Positions 26,865-36,281 of a DNA stretch of 44,697 nt are shown here, in pieces. Where the stretch lies: positions 1-44,697 of the forward strand of contig JADCJN010000052.1 in the NCBI GenBank assembly GCA_020247005.1, given 5' to 3'. This DNA comes from Silvanigrellales bacterium (lineage in GTDB: Bacteria > Bdellovibrionota_B > Oligoflexia > Silvanigrellales > Silvanigrellaceae). The position numbers and the translations under genes are program-made. Below the pieces are notes generated by a model. The model had not been told where the DNA came from, did not search any database, and saw only the letters and a program-made list of their open reading frames with translations. The first letter of the stretch is position 1; each line of letters starts with the position of its first letter.

Positions 26865-28223
26865 ATGTCCTTACCGCAGAGCGGTGTGAAAACACTCGCC
26901 CTTCTTTCGTCCGTGTTGTTCCCAGCAATCGCCCTGGCCCAAGACGCGCCCAAAATTGACACAGGCGACACGGCCTGGGTTCTTGCCAGCGCGGCCCTTG
27001 TGCTGCTCATGACCCCCGGACTCGCGTTTTTCTACGGTGGCATGGTCCGCACCAAAAACGTTGTGACCACCCTGTTCCAGTCGTTTTCCGCCTTCGCGGT
27101 GGGTGGACTCATTTGGGCCATCTGCGGCTACTCGTTGGCTTTCAGCAAGGGAACACCGTTCCTCGGTGGCTTTGAATGGGCCCTGCTGGGAGGAGTCGGC
27201 CAGGAACCCAACCCCGATTATTCGGCCACGGTGCCCCACCTCGGCTTCATGATCTTTCAAGCGATGTTTGCCATCATCACGCCTGCGCTCTTCACCGGCG
27301 CGTTTGCTGAGCGCGTCAAATTTAAGGGTTGGCTCGCTCTGTGCGCTCTGTGGTCGCTCGTCGTGTACGTTCCTGTGGCTCACTGGGTCTGGGGCGTAGG
27401 CGGCTGGATCCGTGACTTCGGCGGACTCGACTTCGCCGGCGGAATGGTCGTTCACATGACCGCGGGCTTCTCGGCATTGGCGCTTGCCATCGCTCTTGGC
27501 CGTCGCAAAGACTTCGGCGCCGCTCACAAACCCTACGACGTGGGTTACGTGGCGGTGGGCACGGGACTCCTCTTTTTCGGGTGGCTCGGATTCAACGGTG
27601 GCTCCGCTCTCGGTGCCAATGGCCTTGCAGCACAAGCCGTTGCAAACACCACATTCGCAGGCTGTGCCTCTTTTGCCACGTGGATGCTTGTCGACTCCTT
27701 TGTGCGCGGAAAGGCCTCGCTTGTCGGCGCCTGCATCGCGCTCGTCGCTGGTCTTGTGGCCGTAACACCCGCTGCAGGTTTTGTGACGACAACAAGCGCT
27801 CTTCTCATCGGCGCCATCACAGGTGTCGTTGTGAACTTCGCTTGCTCATTCGTGAAGAATACCCTTAAAATTGACGATACCCTCGACGTCTTCGCATGCC
27901 ACGGCATCGGCGGAACGCTTGGCACCATTCTCACGGGCGTCTTTGCAACGAAGGCCGTGAACTCGGCGGGAGGCGACGGCATCCTGTTTGGTGGAATGGA
28001 CGTCATGAAGGGCAATATCACAGGAGGTCTCGTGGTGGCTGCATACAGCTTCATTGCGACGTTCATCCTCGCAAAAGTTGTGAGCGCTGTGTTTGGCCTC
28101 CGGGTCGACGCCTCCGATGAAGAAACAGGGCTTGACGCAACCCAGCACGACGAACTCGTGAACTCGAACTTCGAAGGCGCAGCTCCTGCTCACGGCCCTG
28201 CGACAATCCGCAGCGTCGCCTAA
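26865..28223 (+). CDS. amtB: Ammonium transporter
   Basis: Amt/MEP-family channel for ammonium uptake, normally a trimer in the inner membrane. The 452-residue protein begins with a cleavable signal sequence (PAIALAQDA), as in AmtB, and has eleven predicted helices. The pore twin-His are visible in GGMVVHMTAGFSAL and ACHGIGGTLGTI, and the periplasmic ammonium-binding region around AFFYGGMVRTKNVV is conserved. The C-terminal tail is cytoplasmic. The ATG at 26865 has AGGGAGGT upstream; an open frame 37 codons longer contains no conserved sequence. No glnK lies beside it, unlike the common glnK-amtB pair, and I found no good sigma-54 promoter in the 226-base upstream gap. Confidence 0.95.
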   Translation: MSLPQSGVKTLALLSSVLFPAIALAQDAPKIDTGDTAWVLASAALVLLMTPGLAFFYGGMVRTKNVVTTLFQSFSAFAVGGLIWAICGYSLAFSKGTPFLGGFEWALLGGVGQEPNPDYSATVPHLGFMIFQAMFAIITPALFTGAFAERVKFKGWLALCALWSLVVYVPVAHWVWGVGGWIRDFGGLDFAGGMVVHMTAGFSALALAIALGRRKDFGAAHKPYDVGYVAVGTGLLFFGWLGFNGGSALGANGLAAQAVANTTFAGCASFATWMLVDSFVRGKASLVGACIALVAGLVAVTPAAGFVTTTSALLIGAITGVVVNFACSFVKNTLKIDDTLDVFACHGIGGTLGTILTGVFATKAVNSAGGDGILFGGMDVMKGNITGGLVVAAYSFIATFILAKVVSAVFGLRVDASDEETGLDATQHDELVNSNFEGAAPAHGPATIRSVA

Positions 28224-28250
28224 GTCCTGACTCTTGGCAAAAGGCCGACC

Positions 28251-28985
28251 GTGAAGACACTTCTCGCGATGTTGGAAGCCGCCCGCGTTCTCGCGCCCTT
28301 GGCCGCGAACGCGGGCCCTTTCGTGCCGTCTCGCGAAACTTTGCACGCGTTCGTTCAAGGGCTTATTGCTCACGCGGATGGTGGTGGGCTCACAGGCCAA
28401 CAAGCCTCCCTGGTTGTTCGCGCATGGAGAGCGCTCATGGCACGCCGCGAAAGCGTCGATGCCCTGCGACGCCTTGGCAATCTCGAGGTTTTAGCCGAGG
28501 TGGCCGCCAGGCTCGAGCGCCACGCCGAGAGAACCAGAGGAACCACCTTACCCGACAACGCGCCACAGCCACGAACCGCCGAAGCCTCAGCCCAGGTCCT
28601 CTCGGAAGTCTCAGAGACCACCTTCGCACGGGCGCCTTTGGACATGGATGCCCTGGTCGTAAAGGCAGCGGGTTTGTTTTCAGGCGTTCCTAACCTCTTC
28701 GGTTACCTTTGTGTTTCTGAACAAGGTGAACCCGACGAAAACGCTCGATGCCTTCTCGTGGGCACACAAGGCGAGGGAACTTCCTTGCTTTCACGAAAGG
28801 ACCTCGTGCTTGCATCCAAGCGGTGGTCGCACATCACAAGAGTGATCGCTTTGCCCCATGACAAGAGCGGCCAAACGAAGATTGTCTTCTCGTTGTTCAC
28901 TTTTGCCGACAAACGGACCTTTGAAAATCCCTGGGAAGAGCTTCAAAACCTCCTTGCACAACCTGTGCAACACCCCCTTTTTTGA
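28251..28985 (+). CDS. Protein of unknown function
   Basis: This 244-residue soluble protein follows amtB by 27 bases and may be co-transcribed with it. The first 110 residues are Ala/Arg/Leu-rich and helical (LTGQQASLVVRAWRALMARR); a Pro/Thr/Ala linker follows; and the last 120 residues look like a compact alpha/beta domain (LFGYLCVSEQGEPDENARCL, IVFSLFTFADKRTF). The start is GTG with AAAAGG upstream. I recognise no family. Its place between an ammonium transporter and a large kinase gives no clear hint of function. Confidence 0.6.
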   Translation: MKTLLAMLEAARVLAPLAANAGPFVPSRETLHAFVQGLIAHADGGGLTGQQASLVVRAWRALMARRESVDALRRLGNLEVLAEVAARLERHAERTRGTTLPDNAPQPRTAEASAQVLSEVSETTFARAPLDMDALVVKAAGLFSGVPNLFGYLCVSEQGEPDENARCLLVGTQGEGTSLLSRKDLVLASKRWSHITRVIALPHDKSGQTKIVFSLFTFADKRTFENPWEELQNLLAQPVQHPLF

Positions 28986-29133
28986 CGCTGGGCGCAGAGA
29001 AAAATGACATCCGGCGAAGGTCGCCGTGGCGCATGCCTCAAGTCAAGCTACCTTCTCTCCGACTCCTGCCTCAAGAACACACGTCGAAATCGAGTGTCAG
29101 AATGATTTTGAGATCTGGAGCCTGAGGTTTGCT

Positions 29134-32100
29134 ATGTCCGACAATGACTTTCCTCTTATCATCGACGACAGCGCGGAGGCCGGCGGACAAGGCCTCGACG
29201 CGAACACGATGGCTATATATGTGCAGGAGCTTGGCGAAACCGCCACGAACCTGGAAAAGACTCTGATTGAGCTCGAAAAGGAACCGGGAAACGCCGACAA
29301 GGTGAACACCGCCTTCCGCCTGTTCCATAACCTCAAGGGCAGTAGCGCCATGATGGGTTTTAATACCCTGAAAGAAGTCTGCCACTACACCGAGGGCCTG
29401 CTCGACAAAATCCGTTCAGGTGCGTGCGCGTTGGAGTCAACGCACATCGACCTCTTCATGGAATCGCTTGGCGCCATCCGCGTGCTTGCCGAAACATTGC
29501 AAGGAACAGGCCTTGAAGGGAAAGAGCGCTTCTTTCTTCTTCTCCACAAGCTCGATGAAGCCACGAAAATTGCCATAGCAGCCTCTAAGAATGGCGGGGA
29601 TGGCCCCGAAACGGGAATCGACAAAAAGAGCGAGGCTGAAGCTGGCGCCCGCGGGCGCGGCGAAGGCGACGAAGTCATCAAAATTAGCCGCGAAAACATC
29701 GATACCCTGATGCTCCTGGTGGGCGAATACATCTCACTCAAGAACCGCGCGATTTGGCTCAAACGAAAGTACTCCACCGACCGCACGTTTATCGATTTGA
29801 CACACGAGCTTGAAACCTTCGCCCAAAAACTCCAACGGAACGTGCTGAAGCTCCGCCTTTCAAGCGTCGGACCCGTGTTCAACTCCCTGCGTCGCGTCGT
29901 TCGAACCACAGCCCAACAGTTGGGTAAGAAAGTCGACTTCGAAGTCGCAGGAACAGACACGCTTCTCGACCGCAGCATTCTCGACGTCATTGGCGAGCCG
30001 CTCATGCACATGATCCGAAATTCCATCGACCATGGCCTCGAGATGCCTAACGTCCGGGTCGAACGAAACAAGCCCGAAACGGGCCGGCTCCTTTTGAAGG
30101 CCGACTACCGCGGTGGAGAAGTGCACATCAGCATCAATGACGATGGTGGCGGCATTGACCCGGAACGCATCCTCAAGCGCGCTCTCAGTATGAATCTTGT
30201 AAAGGAAGCGCAGACTTCAGCGCTCACCCGACAGGAAGTCATTCAGCTCATTTTTCTTCCTGGTTTCTCGAGCGTTGAAAAAGTCACAGAAACATCGGGC
30301 CGCGGCGTCGGCATGGACGTCGTCAAGTCGACCGTTCTGAGCGTCGGCGGAGAAATCGACGTGCAGACAGAAGTGGGTATTGGCACCACCATCACACTGC
30401 GCCTTCCCCTGTCCATGTCCATCATCGACTCTCTGTCATTCGAAGTCGCAGGACAGGCCTACGCTATTCCACAAGTCAACGTCGAGGAAGTCTATTCTCT
30501 CGGCGCCTTCGAGGTGCGAGAGTCGCTGCGCGATCTCCCGGGCGGAGCCAAGAGCCTTACCGTGCGAGGAGTTCCGTTGCCGGTTCTCTCGCTTGGTGGC
30601 CTCCTCGGAAACAAAACGGCTGCGGCTGAATCGCTTCTTCAGCTTCGCCAAGGGAAGAAACGCTTTGTTGTGGAAGTGGGTCGCATTCTTGGACCAACAA
30701 GCATTTTGAGCCAACCCCTCCCCTCCTCGGTGGCGCCTGATGTTCCCTTCTCGGGAATCACCACGCGGGGAGATGGCTCGCTCCTGTTCCAGCTCGATGT
30801 GGAAAAGGTCTCTCGTGGGATTCAAAGCCACACAATCACACGGCGCAAGAGCCGGAGCGAGAACCGAGGCGCCGCCGGAACGGGCGCAGAAGGCGCCCTG
30901 ATGTCGTCATCCGATGTCATGAGACTTCAGCAGAAAATCATCACGTTTTCGTGCGGACAGAACTTCTGCATACCCGTGCAACGGGCAAAGCGCATTGTTT
31001 ACCTTCTCGACGAACAAATTTCCACGCTTGGCGAAGGTAAGTCGCACTACGTCACGCTAGAAGGGGAAACCATCCGGCTGATTTGGGTGGAAAAGCACCT
31101 TCTTGCCAAAGCGCCTCTTCGTGCGGCCTCTTACTCACTGGTGCTTTTCCAGCACGAGAACGTCACGTATGGCATCCCCACATCTACATTCCATGGCATC
31201 AAGCGCATGCCGGACATCTACGACACGACACTTGCGGAACCAGGCATACAAGGTTCCACTGTGATTGACGATGAAACCATCCTTCTTCTCGATCTTCCCA
31301 CGCTCGTTCAAATCGAATTGGGTTTGGGTTCGGACTCAAAAGCAAAGATAGGCAAAGCGAGTGCGAGCTCGCAAGCAGCTCCCGCACGTGTCCTCGCAGC
31401 CGAAGACGACAAGTTCTTCGCCTCGGAGCTTCTCGCCACTCTCCGGGGGCAAGGCATCGATGTCGTTTTGTGCGAAGACGGCTTGATAGCAAAAAATGCA
31501 CTTTCCGATCCGGCGTTCGCATCCACTTTTTCAGCGGTTGTGACCGACATCGAAATGCCCAACCTCACAGGCCTCGCCCTCATCCGTTGGATGAAAGCCA
31601 CGCCACACCTCGCCAATATGCCCGTCATCGCGTACACCGCGATTTCGACGCAGGACATGAAAACAAAGGTGATGCATGCGGGCGCCCTCGATTTCATTTC
31701 TAAGATGAGTTTCGACCCCCTTCTGAGACGGCTCAATGCGCTGTTTTCCGGCCAGCACGACCTCGTGCTTTCGGACGCCAAACCGACCCTTGTCGACAGT
31801 GCCGTGTTGCGGCTTGTGAGCATCTACCTTGGCAATCAAATTTACGGACTGCCCATGCAGGTCATCAAGGAAGTCAGCCCCGTGAGCCCTTCCGCAAAAG
31901 TCCCTGGCGCACCGCCCTGGTGCGACACTGTGACCTTTTTTCGGGGTCACTCCATTCCCGTTCTTCAGCTCGCACGTTACTTTGGTCTTCCCCAAGGCGA
32001 ATCAGGCCAAACAGAACAGGCCGTCGTGGAAATCGCGGGTCGCGTCTTCGCGCTCATCATCGACAGAGTTGGCGAGGTCTTGGTGGAAAACGCGCTTGTG

Positions 32101-32268
32101 CAGGGCGAAGGGTATCCCGCTCACACCGCGGAAGAAAGGGCCATGGCCGAGATGGTCAAGCAAGTCTACCGCAGGGGGGACGACATCGTCCTCCTTCTCG
32201 ACGGCCAACGGCTGTCAGATGTCGTCTTCAAAGAACACGTCACCACGTCTGAGGAGAGAGCAGCATGA
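29134..32268 (+). CDS. CheA-type hybrid histidine kinase with three CheW-like modules and an internal receiver
   Basis: This 1044-residue cytoplasmic signalling kinase has, in order: an HPt domain with the phosphorylated His 65 in FHNLKGSSAMMGF; a dimerisation helix (SRENIDTLMLLVGEYISLKNR, about 186-206); an HATPase domain with N box MHMIRNSIDHGLE (291-303), G1 DDGGGID and G2 GRGVGMDVVKS; a CheW-like domain (about 430-565); a second CheW-like module (about 600-730); a receiver (about 752-870) with phospho-Asp 805 in VVTDIEMPN and Lys in FISKM; and a third CheW-like module (about 890-1030). The P2 docking domain of classical CheA is missing. The ATG at 29134 has GGAG/TGAGG upstream. Its stop overlaps the start of the MCP-like gene (ATGA). 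No CheB, CheR or flagellar gene is near, so the pathway may not control flagella. Confidence 0.92.
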   Translation: MSDNDFPLIIDDSAEAGGQGLDANTMAIYVQELGETATNLEKTLIELEKEPGNADKVNTAFRLFHNLKGSSAMMGFNTLKEVCHYTEGLLDKIRSGACALESTHIDLFMESLGAIRVLAETLQGTGLEGKERFFLLLHKLDEATKIAIAASKNGGDGPETGIDKKSEAEAGARGRGEGDEVIKISRENIDTLMLLVGEYISLKNRAIWLKRKYSTDRTFIDLTHELETFAQKLQRNVLKLRLSSVGPVFNSLRRVVRTTAQQLGKKVDFEVAGTDTLLDRSILDVIGEPLMHMIRNSIDHGLEMPNVRVERNKPETGRLLLKADYRGGEVHISINDDGGGIDPERILKRALSMNLVKEAQTSALTRQEVIQLIFLPGFSSVEKVTETSGRGVGMDVVKSTVLSVGGEIDVQTEVGIGTTITLRLPLSMSIIDSLSFEVAGQAYAIPQVNVEEVYSLGAFEVRESLRDLPGGAKSLTVRGVPLPVLSLGGLLGNKTAAAESLLQLRQGKKRFVVEVGRILGPTSILSQPLPSSVAPDVPFSGITTRGDGSLLFQLDVEKVSRGIQSHTITRRKSRSENRGAAGTGAEGALMSSSDVMRLQQKIITFSCGQNFCIPVQRAKRIVYLLDEQISTLGEGKSHYVTLEGETIRLIWVEKHLLAKAPLRAASYSLVLFQHENVTYGIPTSTFHGIKRMPDIYDTTLAEPGIQGSTVIDDETILLLDLPTLVQIELGLGSDSKAKIGKASASSQAAPARVLAAEDDKFFASELLATLRGQGIDVVLCEDGLIAKNALSDPAFASTFSAVVTDIEMPNLTGLALIRWMKATPHLANMPVIAYTAISTQDMKTKVMHAGALDFISKMSFDPLLRRLNALFSGQHDLVLSDAKPTLVDSAVLRLVSIYLGNQIYGLPMQVIKEVSPVSPSAKVPGAPPWCDTVTFFRGHSIPVLQLARYFGLPQGESGQTEQAVVEIAGRVFALIIDRVGEVLVENALVQGEGYPAHTAEERAMAEMVKQVYRRGDDIVLLLDGQRLSDVVFKEHVTTSEERAA

Positions 32269-34403
32269 GCGGAGCCACAAAGGCAGAGAGTGTCACGAGC
32301 CAAGCTGTTGCCCACGTCTCGGAATCGCATGCGGGCCACGATGTCGAGGCCGGGGGAAAAACCCTTCTTTCTGCTATCAGCGAGATGGCGTCTTCGCTTC
32401 AAATGATGCGCGACATCATTCAGAAGGCAAATTTCATTGCGCTCAACGCTGCCATTGAGGCAGCGCGGACACAGTCGCAGACCGAAAACTTCACCTTGGT
32501 TTCCGACCAGGTTCGCAGGCAAGCGGAACGCACTGACGAACTTGCCAAGGGCCTCGAAAGCGACATTGGAGCGTTGCTGGAAGACGCATTCCGGGCGCGC
32601 GCCGTGAATTTAACAGACATTGCCAATGACCTCATAGACAAAGTCGACAGAAATCTTTTCGAACGCAATTGCGACATGCAAGCGTGGGCTGGCTTCTCGG
32701 AGATCGTCGCCTGCGCCAGAGCCACGCGTGCCTTGAACCAAGCTCAAGTGAAGGGACTTCTTTCTGAAGAGGGTGCCTCCAAAGCAATTTCCAGTGCCTC
32801 ATCGAAACTTTCGACTCTCGTGTCCATCTACCCTGTTTATTTGGACTCGTTCCTGATGAACGCCCAAGGCGTTGTGGTGGCTTCCGCCCGGTCTCCGCAA
32901 ACAATAGGGCTCGACGTCAGCACCCACGAGTGTTTCCGCACTCCCTTCTTGAAGAAAGTCATTCACGTCACCGACGTCGAAGTAGACGCGATTCTTGGAA
33001 AATTGAGCGTGAGCTACTGCGCACCCGTGAAAGACGACAGTGGCGACATTATTGGTGTCGTGTCGAACAGGTTCGACTGGAGCATCGTTCAAGACGTCAT
33101 TGACCGTATGCCCGTGGACGCGAAAACCAAGCTCTCACTCATCAACTCCGAAGGCACAGTGATTGGCAGCCCCAAAGGCCGCGGTGTGCTCAAAGACCTC
33201 ATGCACTGGCTCGATGCGGGCTCTTTGGCCGTCGACGGAAAGTCGGGCTACACCATTGAATGTGCTCGCAATGGCCAGCTTTCCGCATGGGGCTTTTGCC
33301 ACACATTCGGATTCAACGCCTACCCCGGCAAGGCTTGGTCGGCTCTCGTCACGAATCCGCTGGAGGTCGACCACAAGCGCTTCATTTGTGAAGAAGTGGC
33401 GCGAGAATCTGATCTTAAGCGCCAAGCCTCTTCAACAGCAAACGACAATTTGAAAAAATGCAGCGCCGCAATTCAGCAGCGAGTGTCGAGCATCAACTCG
33501 ATAAACAACGAAACGAACATGCTTGCGGTCAATGCAGCCATTCAGGCCGGCGTCGCGGGCGCTGAGGGCGAGGCCTTTAGCGTCATCGCTTCCGAAATCG
33601 GCCAACTTGCCCGCCAGTCGGAGGAGTTCGTCAATACGATCAACAATTTGACCACCGCTCTTGGCGATTGCGTGAAGAACACCATTTACACGCGCCTCGG
33701 TGAGGCCTCCTACGACTGCATCGACAAAATCGACCGCAACCTGTTCGAACGCAATTGCGATGTCCAAGCGTTCGCCTCATTCGGAGAATTGCGCGCGTTC
33801 AACAAGTCAGAGTCGAACAAAGTGGTGCTCGAACTGCTGAGGCGCCTCCACGAAATCTACGAAGTTTATCACGACATCCTGTTGCTTGACATCGACGGCA
33901 ACGTCGTCGCATCGGCCATCCACCGAGAGCTTATTGGACAGAATCAGGCCGACAGGAGTTGGTTTCGAGAGTGCGTGACGGGCAATCTTGTGGTCACCGA
34001 CCTCTATCATTCGCGTTCCATCAACGACTACACCGTAACCTTTGCAGCCCCCGTTCACTCCGAGGAAGGCACCATCATTGGTGTCTTGACGACGCGTTTC
34101 AATTGCCAATTCGTCTACGACATTATGAGGAGCACCATCGTCGGCAAAGGCGCAGAGGTGTTTCTTTTGAACTCAAAGGGGATAGTCATCGGCTCGCCCA
34201 CGGGCGAGGGCATTCTGGAAACATCCATGAGTCACCTCAAGGCGTTTCGGGCCACAGCGCGGAATGCTTACGGCTACACCATTGAAGAAGACAGCCAGCG
34301 CGAAAGTGACGTTTTCGCCATAGGCTATGCGCGGACACCCGGGTATCTCAACTACCCAGGAAAGGCCTGGAGCGTTCTTATTCGCACCGCTCTGCAGAGC
34401 TAA
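32265..34403 (+). CDS. Membrane-free chemoreceptor-like protein with tandem MCP-tip/Cache units
   Basis: This 712-residue protein is built from two copies of one unit about 360 residues long. Each unit starts with an MCP hairpin-tip segment (IIQKANFIALNAAIEAARTQ in unit 1, INNETNMLAVNAAIQAG in unit 2), the part of chemoreceptors that binds CheA and CheW. A linker follows with near-identical motifs IDKVDRNLFERNCDMQAW (about 124-141) and IDKIDRNLFERNCDVQAF (about 486-503). Then comes a Cache-like sensor domain (about 185-365 and 530-705) with YPGKAWS near its end in both copies. No signal peptide or transmembrane helix is visible. It overlaps the CheA gene by ATGA, so it is almost certainly its signalling partner in the cytoplasm. 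The sensor sits after the tip, the reverse of classical receptors. Confidence 0.88.
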   Translation: MSGATKAESVTSQAVAHVSESHAGHDVEAGGKTLLSAISEMASSLQMMRDIIQKANFIALNAAIEAARTQSQTENFTLVSDQVRRQAERTDELAKGLESDIGALLEDAFRARAVNLTDIANDLIDKVDRNLFERNCDMQAWAGFSEIVACARATRALNQAQVKGLLSEEGASKAISSASSKLSTLVSIYPVYLDSFLMNAQGVVVASARSPQTIGLDVSTHECFRTPFLKKVIHVTDVEVDAILGKLSVSYCAPVKDDSGDIIGVVSNRFDWSIVQDVIDRMPVDAKTKLSLINSEGTVIGSPKGRGVLKDLMHWLDAGSLAVDGKSGYTIECARNGQLSAWGFCHTFGFNAYPGKAWSALVTNPLEVDHKRFICEEVARESDLKRQASSTANDNLKKCSAAIQQRVSSINSINNETNMLAVNAAIQAGVAGAEGEAFSVIASEIGQLARQSEEFVNTINNLTTALGDCVKNTIYTRLGEASYDCIDKIDRNLFERNCDVQAFASFGELRAFNKSESNKVVLELLRRLHEIYEVYHDILLLDIDGNVVASAIHRELIGQNQADRSWFRECVTGNLVVTDLYHSRSINDYTVTFAAPVHSEEGTIIGVLTTRFNCQFVYDIMRSTIVGKGAEVFLLNSKGIVIGSPTGEGILETSMSHLKAFRATARNAYGYTIEEDSQRESDVFAIGYARTPGYLNYPGKAWSVLIRTALQS

Positions 34404-34411
34404 AGCCCATC

Positions 34412-35668
34412 ATGAGCCAAGAAAAGCCGCCTCGCACTCTGCTGGCTTCCCTGGCCTCTCTGGCGCCTCAACGTTTCCAGCGGCACCTTGCCCCTGTGGC
34501 CGCGACACTCTTTTTCGGTGTCTTTTTTCTTTTCTTGGCATGCGGCAAGGAAACCACGGACCCTCAGATCACCGAACGCCAAACCATTCGCGAGGTGGCC
34601 GTACCTGGTCCCATGGTCACTGTCACCGTTCCCGTGCAAGTTGTCGTTACGGCAACGCCGGAGCCGGGGGTGCAGGGTGCGAATCCCTCACCGGCAGCCA
34701 ACGCGAAAGTGTGGGTGGCGCCCAGTGGCCTTCGGTACCTGGCCGCCTACGACGAAGAGGGAACCCTCGCGCGCACATTTGACCTCACAAACGCCGTGGC
34801 AGGTTCTCTGACGGCGCTGGCCTTCGCAGACTCACGCACGCTGCTGGCTTTTGTGGATCCGGGCGACGGAGGCGAGTCGCTCGCGCGCATTGACATTGAA
34901 AACGGCACTGTGACAGCCGGGTGGCTGACGCATGAGAAACTCGAGAACATCACACTCCGCCACATGAGCGTCATGCCTTCCCCCGAGACCCCACTGCGGC
35001 ACGACCTCTTTCTTGCCCGCACCGGAGGCGGAGTCGAACGGTTCCAAATCGACCTGCAACGAAACACACACGTCTCATTTGCATCGCCTTGGCCTCTGTT
35101 GGCAACGACAGGCTGCCCCTTCCAGAGCAGCCGCTTTGCGATTCCCTTCGACCTCCAAGGTGTGCGGCGTCTTGCGACCTGGGGATTGGCGAGCACGGGT
35201 TCTCCGTCGGTCACTTCCGCAAGAGCAAACATGTGGGACCTTTGGGGCGCAGCAACAGCTTTGTCGGCGCCCTTCGCAAGCGCCCTGCCCCGTTGCGACG
35301 AGGAAGCGTCTACCCACTTTGGCGAAGGAGGCGAATTCCCGGCGTCACTTGGATATACGCCTGCCGGCGCACACTTCGACGGCGTGCACTGGTTTGTGCG
35401 CTTTCACCACGACACATTTCCTCTCCTTGTTCGTTATGGCTTTGACGGCTCCAAGGTCCACAGTCCGCATGTGCTGGAGTCGAACATCGGAATCTTGACG
35501 AACAGCGTGTCGTCCCGGGGTCTTGAAGCGCTCGACCATGACACTTTGATTTTTCCGGAATGGGTGAGCGACAGCCTTCACCGCATTTCAAAAACAGGCA
35601 CTTACCAAGGCGTCTTCGCGCGCGATGCCTTCACAAACAATGTGAATGCCATGGCCATTCGCCCTTAG
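34412..35668 (+). CDS. Lipoprotein with probable beta-propeller body
   Basis: This 418-residue protein has an N-terminal signal with lipobox FLAC (Cys 44), then a Thr/Val/Pro-rich linker (MVTVTVPVQVVVTATPEPG). The body has repeated strand patterns (KVWVAPSGLRYLAAYDEEG, SLARIDIENGTVTAGW, HHDTFPLLVRYGFDGSKVH) that look like a degenerate beta-propeller, but no named repeat is clear. It starts eight bases after the MCP-like gene stop, so it should be co-transcribed with the kinase operon and could be the envelope element of that pathway. Its stop codon overlaps the stop of the opposite-strand VTT gene by three bases. Confidence 0.7.
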   Translation: MSQEKPPRTLLASLASLAPQRFQRHLAPVAATLFFGVFFLFLACGKETTDPQITERQTIREVAVPGPMVTVTVPVQVVVTATPEPGVQGANPSPAANAKVWVAPSGLRYLAAYDEEGTLARTFDLTNAVAGSLTALAFADSRTLLAFVDPGDGGESLARIDIENGTVTAGWLTHEKLENITLRHMSVMPSPETPLRHDLFLARTGGGVERFQIDLQRNTHVSFASPWPLLATTGCPFQSSRFAIPFDLQGVRRLATWGLASTGSPSVTSARANMWDLWGAATALSAPFASALPRCDEEASTHFGEGGEFPASLGYTPAGAHFDGVHWFVRFHHDTFPLLVRYGFDGSKVHSPHVLESNIGILTNSVSSRGLEALDHDTLIFPEWVSDSLHRISKTGTYQGVFARDAFTNNVNAMAIRP

Positions 35669-36261
35669 CCCCGCTTTCGAAAAGCAAGAGGCAGGAGCGA
35701 TAGAAGAAAAAAGGCGGCCAACCAAGCGAACGGCAGAGTGGTTTTCTCTGGGCCCTCCTCTTTTGCCGCTTCTGCGGCTTGCGCCAAGGCTCCGCCCGCA
35801 GTCACATAGAGCACGGAGTAGGCCGCCGAGCAGAGTGCCGTGACACCAAGGAACCTTGTGAATCGGACACGGGTCAGACCCATGGCGTAGTGCACGAGGG
35901 CAAAGGAAAAGAGCGGCGACAGGCGCAGGCTCCACAAATACACCTCGGCATTGATCTCGGTTTCGGCGAACAACTTAGGAAACCGTTTGACGATAAGAGG
36001 CTCTAGACGCCGCCCAAAAAAGAAACGCGACGCAAAGAAGCCCCCGGTCGCGCCCAGCAAGGCTCCCACATACACGAAACCGAATGCTTGCAAAGGACCA
36101 AAAAGGGCGCCCGCTCCAATGGCGACAAGGCGTGTTCCTGGAAGAGGAATACAGGTGATGGCCGCATAGAGAACGACAAACAAAAGCCCCGCAAACGGCG
36201 CGGCGCGGGTGTTCGCGATGAAAGACTCAAACCAGGGGAGAATGTCGATGCCAAAAATCAT
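35665..36261 (-). CDS. TVP38/TMEM64 (VTT/DedA-type) membrane protein
   Basis: This 198-residue inner-membrane protein is of the VTT (SNARE-associated) family. It shows the family core LPGTRLVAIGAGALFGPLQA, GALLGATGGFFASRFFFGRR (glycine-rich re-entrant segment) and RLSPLFSFALVHYAMGLTRV. DedA/VTT proteins help maintain envelope potential and move lipids between leaflets; some are lipid scramblases or flippases. The ATG at 36261 is 20 bases after the preceding gene's stop, with GGGAGG 13 bases upstream, which is long, so the start is not certain. It is the third gene of the leftward operon with the Rieske oxygenase and the GNAT-like protein, and may move the lipid-like product. Confidence 0.82.
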   Translation of the reverse strand: MIFGIDILPWFESFIANTRAAPFAGLLFVVLYAAITCIPLPGTRLVAIGAGALFGPLQAFGFVYVGALLGATGGFFASRFFFGRRLEPLIVKRFPKLFAETEINAEVYLWSLRLSPLFSFALVHYAMGLTRVRFTRFLGVTALCSAAYSVLYVTAGGALAQAAEAAKEEGPEKTTLPFAWLAAFFLLSLLPLAFRKRG

Positions 36262-36281
36262 GATGAGGAAAAAACCTCCCG

